Below are positions 1 to 7,108 of a stretch of DNA of 10,288 bases, one piece after another. A program made the translations under genes and the position numbers. The notes beneath the pieces are model-generated. The model ran no database searches, had not been told where the DNA came from, and worked only from the letters and a program-made list of their open reading frames with translations. The stretch comes from Myxococcales bacterium (GTDB lineage: Bacteria; Myxococcota; Myxococcia; Myxococcales; Anaeromyxobacteraceae): assembly GCA_021784995.1 (NCBI GenBank), contig JAJYHA010000465.1, positions 1-10,288 on the forward strand, given 5' to 3'. Each line of letters starts with the position of its first letter. The stretch's first letter is position 1.

Positions 1-71
1 TCGACGGCCGGCGTGCGCCACGCGGGGGCGCGGAGGCGCTCCGGCGGCGGGCGACGGCGGGCACGGCGGAG

Positions 72-497
72 GTGACGGCCGCGCCTCCGCACGCGCTCCC
101 GGGCGCGCCGTTCCCGGACGGCGGCCCACGCGGTGGTGAGCCGGCTGGCGCGGCCGCGCCGCTGCCGCCGGCGACCCTCGAGCGCGTGGCCATCGCCGCG
201 CGGATGCTCGGGCCCCGGGCGTCCGTGGACCTGACCCTGGGCCCCGATCTCTACGTCCGCATCGGCGTCGGGCCGGGCGGGATCGACCTGGTGCTGGGCG
301 TCACGGCCGGCGTCGCGGCCTGGGCCGCTGCCGAGCTACCGCGGCTCGTGGCCGCCGTCCGGGCGCGCGGCGTCGACGTGCGATCGGCCCTCCTCCGGCA
401 GGCGTCCGGCGGGGGCCGCGCTGCGTTGACGCGCCCCCGGGCCTCCGCTACAAGGGCTGCGTCGTCGCGGGGCCGCGGCACCGTCGCCAAGTGGTAA
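72..497 (+). CDS. Hypothetical protein, possible C-terminal part of a FliK/type III hook-length control-like protein
   Basis: The frame encodes an Ala/Pro/Gly-rich N-terminal third, then a stretch from about residue 35 to 110 that looks folded: alternating hydrophobic residues (VDLTLGPDLYVRIGVG, GIDLVLGV) followed by an amphipathic helix (ELPRLVAAVRARGVDV). This pattern resembles the C-terminal domain of FliK/HrpP hook- or needle-length control proteins, where a beta region precedes a helix of the form LxxLxxxLxxxGxxV. I infer the family from this pattern only. The frame is open to the left edge of the window, so the GTG at 72 may not be the true start and the gene may be 5'-partial. The last ~25 residues (from about 420) are low-complexity and overlap the tRNA promoter and the first 21 bases of the tRNA, so the natural stop is doubtful. 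A TGA at 427-429 in the +1 frame is a plausible original end if one base was lost in the G-rich run just before it. Confidence 0.35.
   Translation: MTAAPPHALPGAPFPDGGPRGGEPAGAAAPLPPATLERVAIAARMLGPRASVDLTLGPDLYVRIGVGPGGIDLVLGVTAGVAAWAAAELPRLVAAVRARGVDVRSALLRQASGGGRAALTRPRASATRAASSRGRGTVAKW
426..454 (+). promoter_or_regulatory. Sigma70-type promoter for tRNA-Cys
   Basis: The -35 hexamer TTGACG (426-431) matches the consensus at 5 of 6 positions. The -10 hexamer TACAAG (449-454) matches at 4 of 6. The spacer is 17 bases, the optimum. Transcription would start near 461, leaving a leader of about 16 bases before the mature tRNA 5' end at 477, which is typical for a tRNA gene. The promoter sits inside the dubious tail of the upstream reading frame. 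Assigned by inspection only. Confidence 0.5.
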
Positions 498-548
498 GGC
501 AAGGGTCTGCAAAACCCTCACTCCCCGGTTCGAATCCGGGCGGTGCCT
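477..548 (+). tRNA. trnC: tRNA-Cys (anticodon GCA)
   Basis: A full cloverleaf can be drawn. The acceptor stem 477-483 pairs with 541-547 (7 of 7 pairs). The D stem is GCC 486-488 with GGC 498-500. The anticodon stem 502-506 pairs with 514-518 (5 of 5), presenting anticodon GCA at 509-511. The variable loop is 519-523. The T stem 524-528 pairs with 536-540 (5 of 5), with the canonical TTCGAAT loop. The discriminator base at 548 is U, the identity element for CysRS recognition, which supports the cysteine assignment independently of the anticodon. The 3' CCA is not encoded (CTC follows), so it must be added by the CCA-adding enzyme. A promoter lies at 426-454. Confidence 0.97.
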
Positions 549-686
549 CTCAGCTGCAGGAGTACTCCCGGACGACGATTCCACCGGGCGTCCCCGTCGA
601 ACACGCTCCGCCGGCGGGGCACGGTGCGCGGGTCGTCCCGCGGCGAGGCGCGGCGAGCGGGTGCACCGACGAGGCGCGAGGCGCGG
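549..686 (+). other. Spacer between tRNA-Cys and the transporter, with palindrome and GC hairpin
   Basis: This 138-base spacer contains a perfect 10-base palindrome GGAGTACTCC (559-568), eleven bases after the tRNA end. It also holds a hairpin with 6-bp arms CGCGGG (627-632) and CCCGCG (637-642) closed by a TCGT tetraloop. There is no T-tract, so neither is a canonical intrinsic terminator. They could help end the tRNA transcript or form a leader structure for the transporter gene. I find no good promoter for the transporter here, so read-through from the tRNA promoter is possible. Confidence 0.3.
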
Positions 687-1970
687 GTGAGCATCTCGAC
701 TCCCATCCAGGCGCAACCCGGGACGCGCCGGTCGCTCTGGCGCAACGTCGTCATCTTCCTGGCCGTGATGGGCCCGGGCATCATCACCGCCAACGTCGAC
801 AACGACGCCGGCGGCATCACCACCTACTCGCTGGCCGGCTCGCAGTACGGCAACAAGCTGCTCTGGACGCTGATCCCCATCACGATCGCCCTGGTCGTGG
901 TGCAGGAGATGTGCGCGCGGATGGGGGTGGTGACGGGGAAGGGGCTGGCCGACCTGATCCGGGAGCAGTTCGGCGTGAAGGTGACGTTCTGGGTGATGGT
1001 GGCGCTGCTGGTGGCCGACGTGGGGAACACCGTCGCGGAGTTCTCGGGGGTGGCGGCCAGCGTCAGCATCTTCGGCGTGCCCGCCTGGATCTCGGTCCCC
1101 GTCACCGCGCTCGCCGTCTGGGTCCTGGTCGTGAAGGGCACCTACCGGCAGGTGGAGAAGGTCTTCCTGGTGGCCTGCGTCTTCTACGTGGCCTACCCGA
1201 TCAGCAGCTTCCTGGCCCACCCGGACTGGCACACGGTCCTGAAGGCGACCGTCACGCCCAGCTTCGAGATGGACGGCGGCTACGTGGCCATGCTCATCGG
1301 CGTCGTGGGGACGACCATCGCGCCCTGGATGCAGTTCTACCTGCAGTCGGCGGTGGTGGAGAAGGGCGTGAAGGTCGACCACTACCCGCACTCGCGGTTC
1401 GACGTGATCGTGGGGTGCATCATCACCGACGTGGTCGCCTTCTTCATCATCGCGGCCTGCGCGGCGACGATCTTCAAGGTCGGCGTGAAGGTGGAGACGG
1501 CGGACCAGGCAGCGCAGGCGCTCGCGCCGCTCGCGGGCCGGTACGCCTCCTGGCTCTTCGCCTTCGGGCTCTTCAACGCCTCGTTCTTCGCGGCGTCGAT
1601 CCTCCCGCTCGCGACCTCGTACTACATCTGCGAGGCGTTCGGCTGGGAGTCGGGGATCGACCGGAAGTGGGGCGAGGCGAAGCACTTCTACACGCTCTAC
1701 ACCGGCATCGTCGTCGTCGGCGCCGCGGTGGTGCTCGTCCCGCACCTGCCGCTGCTCAAGATCATGCTGATCTCGCAGATCGTGAACGGGGTGCTGCTCC
1801 CCTTCATCCTGATCTTCATGCTGATCCTGGTGAACCGCCCCCGGATCATGGGGCGCCACGTCAACGGCCCCTGGTTCAACGGCGTCGCGTGGGTGACGAC
1901 GGTCGTCATGATCGCCCTCACCGCGTACCTCGTCGCGTCGGGGGCGCGCGACCTCCTCCGGGCCGGGTGA
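687..1970 (+). CDS. NRAMP-superfamily (SLC11-like) divalent metal transporter, probably NRMT-type (Mg2+)
   Basis: Integral membrane protein of 427 aa with about eleven hydrophobic segments and the NRAMP fold signature GPGII at residues 29-33 in TM1. In classical Mn2+/Fe2+ NRAMPs the TM1 motif is DPGN and the TM6 motif is MPH. Here the aligned residues are D40-A-G-G43 and A212-P-W214, so the Asn, the metal-selecting Met and the TM6 His are all replaced. Loss of that Met (to Ala), together with His to Trp, is to my recollection characteristic of the NRAMP-related magnesium transporters (NRMTs), so I infer Mg2+ or another hard divalent ion rather than Mn/Fe. The frame is open further upstream to 543 but would then overlap the tRNA. 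The GTG at 687 gives a normal family length and starts just before TM1. The gene appears monocistronic: tRNA-Cys lies upstream and a hairpin follows the stop. The superfamily is near certain; the ion is inferred. Confidence 0.9.
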   Translation: MSISTPIQAQPGTRRSLWRNVVIFLAVMGPGIITANVDNDAGGITTYSLAGSQYGNKLLWTLIPITIALVVVQEMCARMGVVTGKGLADLIREQFGVKVTFWVMVALLVADVGNTVAEFSGVAASVSIFGVPAWISVPVTALAVWVLVVKGTYRQVEKVFLVACVFYVAYPISSFLAHPDWHTVLKATVTPSFEMDGGYVAMLIGVVGTTIAPWMQFYLQSAVVEKGVKVDHYPHSRFDVIVGCIITDVVAFFIIAACAATIFKVGVKVETADQAAQALAPLAGRYASWLFAFGLFNASFFAASILPLATSYYICEAFGWESGIDRKWGEAKHFYTLYTGIVVVGAAVVLVPHLPLLKIMLISQIVNGVLLPFILIFMLILVNRPRIMGRHVNGPWFNGVAWVTTVVMIALTAYLVASGARDLLRAG

Positions 1971-1997
1971 AGGACGGGCGGGTGGGGCTCTGAAACG

Positions 1998-2029
1998 CGG
2001 ACGCCGCCCCCTGGTGGGAGCGGCGTCCG
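1998..2029 (+). terminator. Strong hairpin after the transporter gene, terminator-like
   Basis: A perfect 10-bp stem, CGGACGCCGC (1998-2007) with GCGGCGTCCG (2020-2029), encloses a 12-base loop in which CCC and GGG can pair further. It begins 27 bases after the transporter stop. No T-tract follows on either strand, so it is not a textbook intrinsic terminator. It may act as a transcript 3' end or stabiliser, or assist Rho-dependent termination. Confidence 0.45.
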
Positions 2030-2216
2030 GTCCATCCGCGCTCACGAGCCCCGGAGAGGGCATCGTCACAACGTCTGCGACGATACGCCACATGGAAAAC
2101 GTCCGTATACACCCATCCAGGTGGACCCTGGCGGGGCGTTAGCAGCATGTTCCAGGAGCCGGCGCTCCGGCGGGGTCGGGGGGCGGCGGCCGCGATTGAA
2201 ACGGCGTGGCGCGCCG
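2030..2216 (+). other. Intergenic region upstream of the molybdoenzyme gene, candidate control region
   Basis: This spacer is less GC-rich at 2061-2116 than the rest of the window, as expected for a control region. Small dyads are visible: CGTC-TGC-GACG at 2072-2082, GTATAC at 2105-2110, and CCAGG/CCTGG at 2117-2121 and 2127-2131 around a 5-base centre. A TATACA hexamer lies at 2106-2111, but no TTGACA-like box sits at the right distance. A TTAG element at 2139-2142 resembles the TTAG boxes seen just before the NUDIX and E1 alpha genes. No complete promoter can be claimed. I see no small gene here. Confidence 0.25.
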
Positions 2217-4283
2217 ATGCAGGATGCGCGCGTGTCCATCGCGCGCTCCGCCTGCCCCTACGACTGCCCCGACTGCTGCGGCCTCCTCGTCGACGTGGAG
2301 GGTGGGCGCGCAGTGGCCGTCCGTGGTGATCCCGACCACCCGTGGTCGCGCGGCTCGCTCTGCGCCAAGATGACCCGCTACCAGGCCACGGTCCACTCCC
2401 CGGGGCGCCTCACCACACCCCTGCTCCGCGACGGCGCGAAGGGGAAAGGCACGTTCCGGCCGACCACCTGGGACCAGGCCCTCCGCCTCATCGCCGATCG
2501 GTGGCGGGCGCTCATCGCCGCGCACGGGGCCGAGGCCATCCTCCCTTACTCCTACGCGGGCACGATGGGGCTCATCCAGCGCAACGGGGGCCACGCCCTG
2601 TTCCACGCCCTGGGCGCCTCACGGCTCGACCGCACCATCTGCTCGCCCGCCAAGGACGCCGGCTGGAAGGCCATCCTGGGCGACACCGTCGCGCCCGATC
2701 CGGAGGAGGTGGCGCAGAGCGACCTGGTGGTGCTCTGGGGGATCGACGCCCTGGCGACGAACCTCCACCTCGTCGCCCGCGCCCGCGCCGCCCGGCGGGG
2801 CGGCGGCCGGATCTTCCTGATCGACACCTACGCCACCGCGACCGCCGCCGTGGCCGATCGCCTCTTTCTGGTGCGGCCGGGGAGCGACGGCGCGCTGGCC
2901 CTGGGGATCATGCACCTGCTGGTGCGCGACGGGGCGGTGGACCGCGCCTTCGTCGCCGAGCACGTCCAGGGCTTCGAGGAGCTTGCGCGCGAGGTGCTGC
3001 CGGAGTGGACGCCGGCGCGGACGGCCGCCGCCACCGGGCTCGCGCCGGGCGAGGTGGAGGAGCTGGCCCGGGCGCTCGGCGCAGCGCGCGCCCCCTTCCT
3101 GCGCATCGGGAGCGGGATGACGCGCTACGGGAATGGCGCCATGACGGTCCGCACCCTGCTCTGCATCCCCACGCTGCTGGGGGCGTGGAGGCGCCCGGGC
3201 GGAGGCGCGCTCTGCGGCACCAGCTCCGGGCAGGCCTTCGACCTGGCGCCCATCACGCGCGAGGACCTGCAGCCGCGGCCGACGCGGCTCGTCAACATGA
3301 ACCGGCTCGGGGAGGCGCTCCGCACCCTGCGCGATCCGCCCGTGCTGTCGCTCTACGTGTACAGCTCCAACCCTGCGGCGGTGGCGCCCGATCAGAACGA
3401 GGTGCTGGCCGGCCTCGCGCGCGAGGACCTGTTCACGGTGGTCCACGAGCGGTTCCTCACCGACACGGCCCGGTACGCCGACGTGGTGCTGCCGGCCACC
3501 TCCTCGCTGGAGCACGCCGACCTCTACCGCTCCTACGGCCACTACGCGATCCAGCGCGTGCGCCCGGCGATCCCGCCCGTCGGCGAGGCGCGCTCGAACT
3601 GGGACGTGTTCCGGGCGCTCGCCGCGGCGATGGGGCTCACCGATCCGCTGTTCCGGCGCACGGCCGACGAGCTCGTCGACGACCTGCTGGCGCGGCCGGC
3701 GGCGATGCGCGAGGGGATCGACCGCGAGGCGCTGGCCCAGGGGCGAGCGGTCCCGCTCCGTCTCGAGGAGGGGGCGGCCCGTCGGTTCCGGACCCCCTCG
3801 GGCAAGATCGAGATCCTCAACCCGCGCCTGGCGCACCCGCTCCCGCGGGCGCTCCCCACCCACGTCGACCGCGACGCCGCGGGCGGCCCGGAGCGGCGCT
3901 TTCCGCTGCGCCTGATGACGGCGCCCTCCCTGCACGGCCTCAACTCCACCTTCATGCAGGAGCGCGACGACCTGCGCGCCAGGGCCGGGCCGATGGCGCT
4001 GCGGATGAGCCCGCTCGAGGCCGCCGCCCGAGGGCTGGCCGACGGCGACCGGGTGGAGGCGTGGAACGATCAGGGCGAGGTGGTCTTCCGTCTCGAGGTG
4101 ACCCCGGCGGTCCCTCCTGGCGTGGTGGTGGCGCCCGGCGTCCGCAAGCTGGAGGACACCCTCTCGGGGCGCAACGTCAACGTCCTCACGCGCCAGCGGC
4201 TCACCGACGAGGGGGCCGGGAGCACCTTCTACGACAGCGCGGTGGACGTCCGCGCCGTGCGACCGCCTGCCGCATCCTGCTGA
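2217..4283 (+). CDS. Molybdopterin (bis-MGD) oxidoreductase, BisC/DMSO-reductase superfamily catalytic subunit
   Basis: Cytoplasmic Mo/W enzyme of 688 aa. The N-terminal cluster-binding domain has C13-x3-C17-x3-C21-x27-C49 for a [4Fe-4S] cluster, followed by conserved Lys51. Cys20 beside Cys21 is an extra cysteine. The central molybdopterin domain spans roughly 65-480. Cys142 in TICSPAKDAG aligns with the metal-ligand Sec140 of E. coli FdhF (VUHGPSVAG), so it is the likely Mo/W ligand. The FdhF His that follows is Ser here, which argues against formate dehydrogenase. The dinucleotide-binding domain runs about 563-680 and ends with NVNVLT and GSTFYDSAVDV. There is no twin-arginine signal. No FeS or membrane subunit is adjacent, so the electron partner and substrate are unknown. 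The ATG at 2217 lacks a Shine-Dalgarno site; a GTG at 2232 has AGGA seven bases upstream and is a good alternative start. The frame is also open back to GTG 2121, but that part is low-complexity. Confidence 0.92.
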   Translation: MQDARVSIARSACPYDCPDCCGLLVDVEGGRAVAVRGDPDHPWSRGSLCAKMTRYQATVHSPGRLTTPLLRDGAKGKGTFRPTTWDQALRLIADRWRALIAAHGAEAILPYSYAGTMGLIQRNGGHALFHALGASRLDRTICSPAKDAGWKAILGDTVAPDPEEVAQSDLVVLWGIDALATNLHLVARARAARRGGGRIFLIDTYATATAAVADRLFLVRPGSDGALALGIMHLLVRDGAVDRAFVAEHVQGFEELAREVLPEWTPARTAAATGLAPGEVEELARALGAARAPFLRIGSGMTRYGNGAMTVRTLLCIPTLLGAWRRPGGGALCGTSSGQAFDLAPITREDLQPRPTRLVNMNRLGEALRTLRDPPVLSLYVYSSNPAAVAPDQNEVLAGLAREDLFTVVHERFLTDTARYADVVLPATSSLEHADLYRSYGHYAIQRVRPAIPPVGEARSNWDVFRALAAAMGLTDPLFRRTADELVDDLLARPAAMREGIDREALAQGRAVPLRLEEGAARRFRTPSGKIEILNPRLAHPLPRALPTHVDRDAAGGPERRFPLRLMTAPSLHGLNSTFMQERDDLRARAGPMALRMSPLEAAARGLADGDRVEAWNDQGEVVFRLEVTPAVPPGVVVAPGVRKLEDTLSGRNVNVLTRQRLTDEGAGSTFYDSAVDVRAVRPPAASC

Positions 4284-4441
4284 CGGCAGGGCCCCGCTGA
4301 CTTTCCCCCCGGGATCGTGTAGGAAAGTGCTCCCTCCGCGCCGGCAACACCGCGAGCGGACAGGGTTCTTTCACCTCACGCGGCAGCGCCGCCGGAAGAT
4401 CTGCTCCCGGCGGAGCGCCGACCCACCGAAGGACCACGACG
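4284..4441 (+). promoter_or_regulatory. acnB leader with hairpin and ribosome binding site
   Basis: The 158-base spacer contains a stem with arms CCGCCGG (4389-4395) and CCGGCGG (4407-4413) around an 11-base loop. It can be extended by GCG (4386-4388) with CGC (4416-4418) past a two-base bulge. Ten bases further is the purine-rich GAAGGA (4428-4433), 8 bases before the acnB ATG, the clearest Shine-Dalgarno site in the window. A weak promoter match lies at 4297-4325: CTGACT, 17 bases, TAGGAA. The hairpin is close enough to the ribosome binding site to affect translation, but that role is inferred. Confidence 0.35.
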
Positions 4442-6991
4442 ATGATCGAGGCTTACCTGAAGCAGGAGGCGGAGCGGAAGGCGCAGGGCATCCCGGCGAA
4501 GCCGCTCGACCCGGACCAGACCCGCGAGCTCTGCAAGCTGCTGGAGGCGCCGCCGGCCGGCCAGGAGGCGCTCGTCCTCGATCTGCTGCAGAACCGCGTG
4601 TCACCGGGCGTCGATCCCGCGGCCGAGGTGAAGGCCGTCTTCCTCGGCGACGTGGTGCGCGGGAAGCGCCGCTCTCCGCTCGTCTCGCGCAAGGACGCGG
4701 TCCGCATCCTGGGGACGATGATGGGCGGCTACAACGTCGGGCCGCTCCTCGAGGCGCTGGCGGTCCCCGAACTCGCGGCGGACGCCGCGCGCGCCCTCAG
4801 CTTCACCACGCAGGTCTACGACGCCTTCGACCAGGTCCTCGCGCTGTCGAAGACGAACCCGGCGGCCAGGAAGGTCCTGCAGTCGTGGGCGGACGGCGAG
4901 TGGTTCACCGCCCGGCCCGGCGTCCCGGCCGAGATCAAGGTCAAGGTCTTCAAGGTGGACGGCGAGATCAACACCGACGACTTTTCGCCCGCCGGCGACG
5001 CCTCGACCCGTCCCGACATCCCGTTGCACGCGCTGGCCATGGGCAAGACGCGGTTCCCCGGCGGCCTGGCCACCATCGCCCAGTTCCGCAAGGAGGGGTT
5101 CCAGGTCGCCTTCGTGGGCGACGTGGTGGGCACCGGCTCCTCGCGCAAGAGCGCCTGCAACAGCGTGCTCTGGCACATCGGCGAGGACATCCCGTTCGTG
5201 CCGAACAAGCGCCGCAGCGGCGTGATCCTGGGCGGGGTCATCGCTCCCATCTTCTTCAACACGGCCCAGGACTCGGGCGCGCTGCCCGTCAAGACCGACG
5301 TCACGAAGCTCAAGACGGGCGACGTCGTCGTCCTCGACAGCCGGAAGGGGCAGGTGCGGTCGGAGCAGGGGGAGGTGCTCTCCACCTTCTCCCTCGCGCC
5401 CAACACCCTCCCGGACGAGTACCGCGCCGGCGGCCGCATCCCCCTCATCATCGGCCGCTCGCTCACCGAGCGCGCGCGCAAGGCGCTGGGGCTGCCCCCC
5501 ACCGAGCTCTTCGTCAAGCCGGTGAACCCGGCGGCGAAGCCGGGGCAGGGCTACTCGCTCGCGCAGAAGATGGTGGGGCGCGCCTGCGGCGTCGCCGGGG
5601 TGCTGCCGGGCACCGCCTGCGAGCCGAAGATGACCACCGTCGGGTCGCAGGACACCACCGGACCCATGACGGCCGACGAGCTGAAGGAGCTGGCCTGCCT
5701 CAAGTTCGCGGCGCCGATGTTCATGCAGTCGTTCTGCCACACGGCGGCCTATCCCAAGGCGGCCGACGTGAAGATGCACCGGACGCTGCCCGCCTTCGTC
5801 CAGGAGCGCGGCGGCGTCGCCCTCCGGCCGGGAGACGGGGTCATCCACTCCTGGCTCAACCGGCTCCTCCTGCCCGACACCGTGGGGACCGGGGGCGACA
5901 GCCACACCCGCTTCCCCATCGGCATCAGCTTCCCGGCCGGCTCGGGCCTGGTGGCCTTCGCCGGCGCGGCCGGGTTCATGCCGCTCGACATGCCGGAGAG
6001 CGTGCTGGTCCGCTTCAAGGGCCAGCTCCGGCCCGGCATCACGCTCCGTGACGTGGTGAACGCCATCCCGTACTGGGCCATCCAGCAGGGGCTGCTCACC
6101 GTCCCCAAGAAGAACAAGAAGAACGTCTTCAACGGCCGCATCCTGGAGATGGAGGGCCTGCCGGGCCTGACCGTCGAGCAGGCCTTCGAGCTGACCGACG
6201 CGGCCGCCGAGCGCAGCGCGGCCGCCGCGTGCGTCGATCTCTCCGTCGAGAGCGTGGCCACCTACCTCCGCTCCAACGCGGCCCTGATGCGGAAGATGAT
6301 CGCGGACGGGTACCAGGACGCGCGCACGCTCGCGCACCGCGTCGAGCAGGTCGAGGCCTGGCTCGCCAGGCCCGAGCTGCTCCGCGCGGACCGGAACGCG
6401 GAGTACGCGGCCGTGATCGAGATCGACCTGGCGCAGGTCACCGAGCCGATCCTCGCCTGCCCGAACGACCCGGACGACGTGAAGCTGCTCTCGACCGTGC
6501 AGAACACGCCCATCCAGGACGTCTTCCTCGGCTCCTGCATGACGAACATCGGGCACTTCCGGGCGGCGGGCGAGATCTGGAAGGGGCAGAAGTTCAACCC
6601 GGGCGTGCGGACCTGGATCTGCCCGCCCACGCGCATGGACCAGCAGCAGCTCAAGGACGAGGCCTACTTCTCGACCTACACGGCGGTGGGGGCCCGGATC
6701 GAGATCGCCGGCTGCTCGCTCTGCATGGGCAACCAGGCGCGCGTGCCGGACGGCGTGAACGTGTTCTCCACCTCCACGCGCAACTTCGACGACCGCATGG
6801 GGAACGGCGCCAGGGTGTTCCTCGGCTCCGCGGAGCTGGGCGCGCTGGCGGCCAACCTGGGCCGGCTCCCCACGCCGGCCGAGTACTTCGCCGCGTACCA
6901 GGAGAAGATCGCGCCGCGCGCCGACAAGGTCTACCGGTACCTGCAGTTCGACGAGCTGCCCGAGTACCGGCCGCTGCGCACCGTCGCCTGA
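4442..6991 (+). CDS. acnB: Aconitate hydratase B (bifunctional aconitase / 2-methylisocitrate dehydratase)
   Basis: Interconverts citrate and isocitrate via cis-aconitate in the TCA cycle. Members of the family also hydrate 2-methylaconitate in propionate breakdown. At 849 aa it is close to E. coli AcnB (865 aa), with the AcnB-specific domain order: an N-terminal HEAT-like helical domain (about 1-160), the swivel domain (about 165-390) with the TGSSRKSAC loop at 231-238, then the catalytic domains with GGDSHTRF around 484-491. The [4Fe-4S] ligands are Cys699 (GSCMTN), Cys758 and Cys761 (GCSLCMGN). Their spacing (59 and 3) equals that of E. coli Cys710/769/772. The start is fixed by GAAGGA at 4428-4433. 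It is preceded by a structured leader and followed by a hairpin-rich spacer, so it is probably its own transcription unit. It appears intact with all key residues. Confidence 0.98.
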   Translation: MIEAYLKQEAERKAQGIPAKPLDPDQTRELCKLLEAPPAGQEALVLDLLQNRVSPGVDPAAEVKAVFLGDVVRGKRRSPLVSRKDAVRILGTMMGGYNVGPLLEALAVPELAADAARALSFTTQVYDAFDQVLALSKTNPAARKVLQSWADGEWFTARPGVPAEIKVKVFKVDGEINTDDFSPAGDASTRPDIPLHALAMGKTRFPGGLATIAQFRKEGFQVAFVGDVVGTGSSRKSACNSVLWHIGEDIPFVPNKRRSGVILGGVIAPIFFNTAQDSGALPVKTDVTKLKTGDVVVLDSRKGQVRSEQGEVLSTFSLAPNTLPDEYRAGGRIPLIIGRSLTERARKALGLPPTELFVKPVNPAAKPGQGYSLAQKMVGRACGVAGVLPGTACEPKMTTVGSQDTTGPMTADELKELACLKFAAPMFMQSFCHTAAYPKAADVKMHRTLPAFVQERGGVALRPGDGVIHSWLNRLLLPDTVGTGGDSHTRFPIGISFPAGSGLVAFAGAAGFMPLDMPESVLVRFKGQLRPGITLRDVVNAIPYWAIQQGLLTVPKKNKKNVFNGRILEMEGLPGLTVEQAFELTDAAAERSAAAACVDLSVESVATYLRSNAALMRKMIADGYQDARTLAHRVEQVEAWLARPELLRADRNAEYAAVIEIDLAQVTEPILACPNDPDDVKLLSTVQNTPIQDVFLGSCMTNIGHFRAAGEIWKGQKFNPGVRTWICPPTRMDQQQLKDEAYFSTYTAVGARIEIAGCSLCMGNQARVPDGVNVFSTSTRNFDDRMGNGARVFLGSAELGALAANLGRLPTPAEYFAAYQEKIAPRADKVYRYLQFDELPEYRPLRTVA

Positions 6992-7011
6992 TCGCGCTCG
7001 ACGCGCGCCCG

Positions 7012-7081
7012 GGGGCTCCTGCGGGACGGCGTCGCCGCTCCTGCCGGAGCCCCTCGCCGTCCGGGCGCGCCGCGCGCCCGG
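7012..7081 (+). repeat. Interleaved inverted repeats in the acnB-NUDIX spacer, terminator-like
   Basis: Three inverted repeats crowd this 117-base spacer. Arms A GGGGCTCC (7012-7019) and A' GGAGCCCC (7046-7053) interleave with B GGACGGCG (7024-7031) and B' CGCCGTCC (7055-7062), in the order A-B-A'-B'. They therefore form either two mutually exclusive hairpins or an H-type pseudoknot. Next is a 9-bp stem, CCGGGCGCG (7061-7069) with CGCGCCCGG (7073-7081), closed by three bases. An 11-base direct repeat CGCGCGCCCGG occurs at 7002-7012 and 7071-7081. There is no T-tract. The region probably ends acnB transcription or stabilises its 3' end. Confidence 0.4.
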
Positions 7082-7108
7082 CGCGCATCCGGGTTAGGCT
7101 CCGGCCCC

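Noticed and set aside
477..568. tRNA-Cys as an attachment site of an integrated element
   Set aside because: No integrase gene and no repeat of the tRNA 3' end is visible. The following genes show no change in base composition and look chromosomal.
543..686. N-terminal extension of the transporter from a GTG at 543
   Set aside because: It would begin inside the 3' end of the tRNA, and the added residues are Arg-rich and unlike NRAMP N-termini.
2342..4300. A 652-codon plus-strand frame overlapping the molybdoenzyme, and similar ones over acnB (4327-6051) and pdhA/B (8058-9416)
   Set aside because: They are out-of-frame shadows, Arg/Gly/Pro/Ala-rich, while the other frame carries complete conserved enzymes.
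4386..4418. Iron-responsive element before the aconitase gene
   Set aside because: The 11-base loop lacks the CAGUGN hexaloop and there is no bulged C at the right distance, so only a generic hairpin is claimed.
336..6556. Other long minus-strand frames (336-2093, 2619-3935, 4601-6556)
   Set aside because: Same cause: mirrors of the transporter, molybdoenzyme and acnB genes, with compositionally biased sequence and no recognisable motifs.
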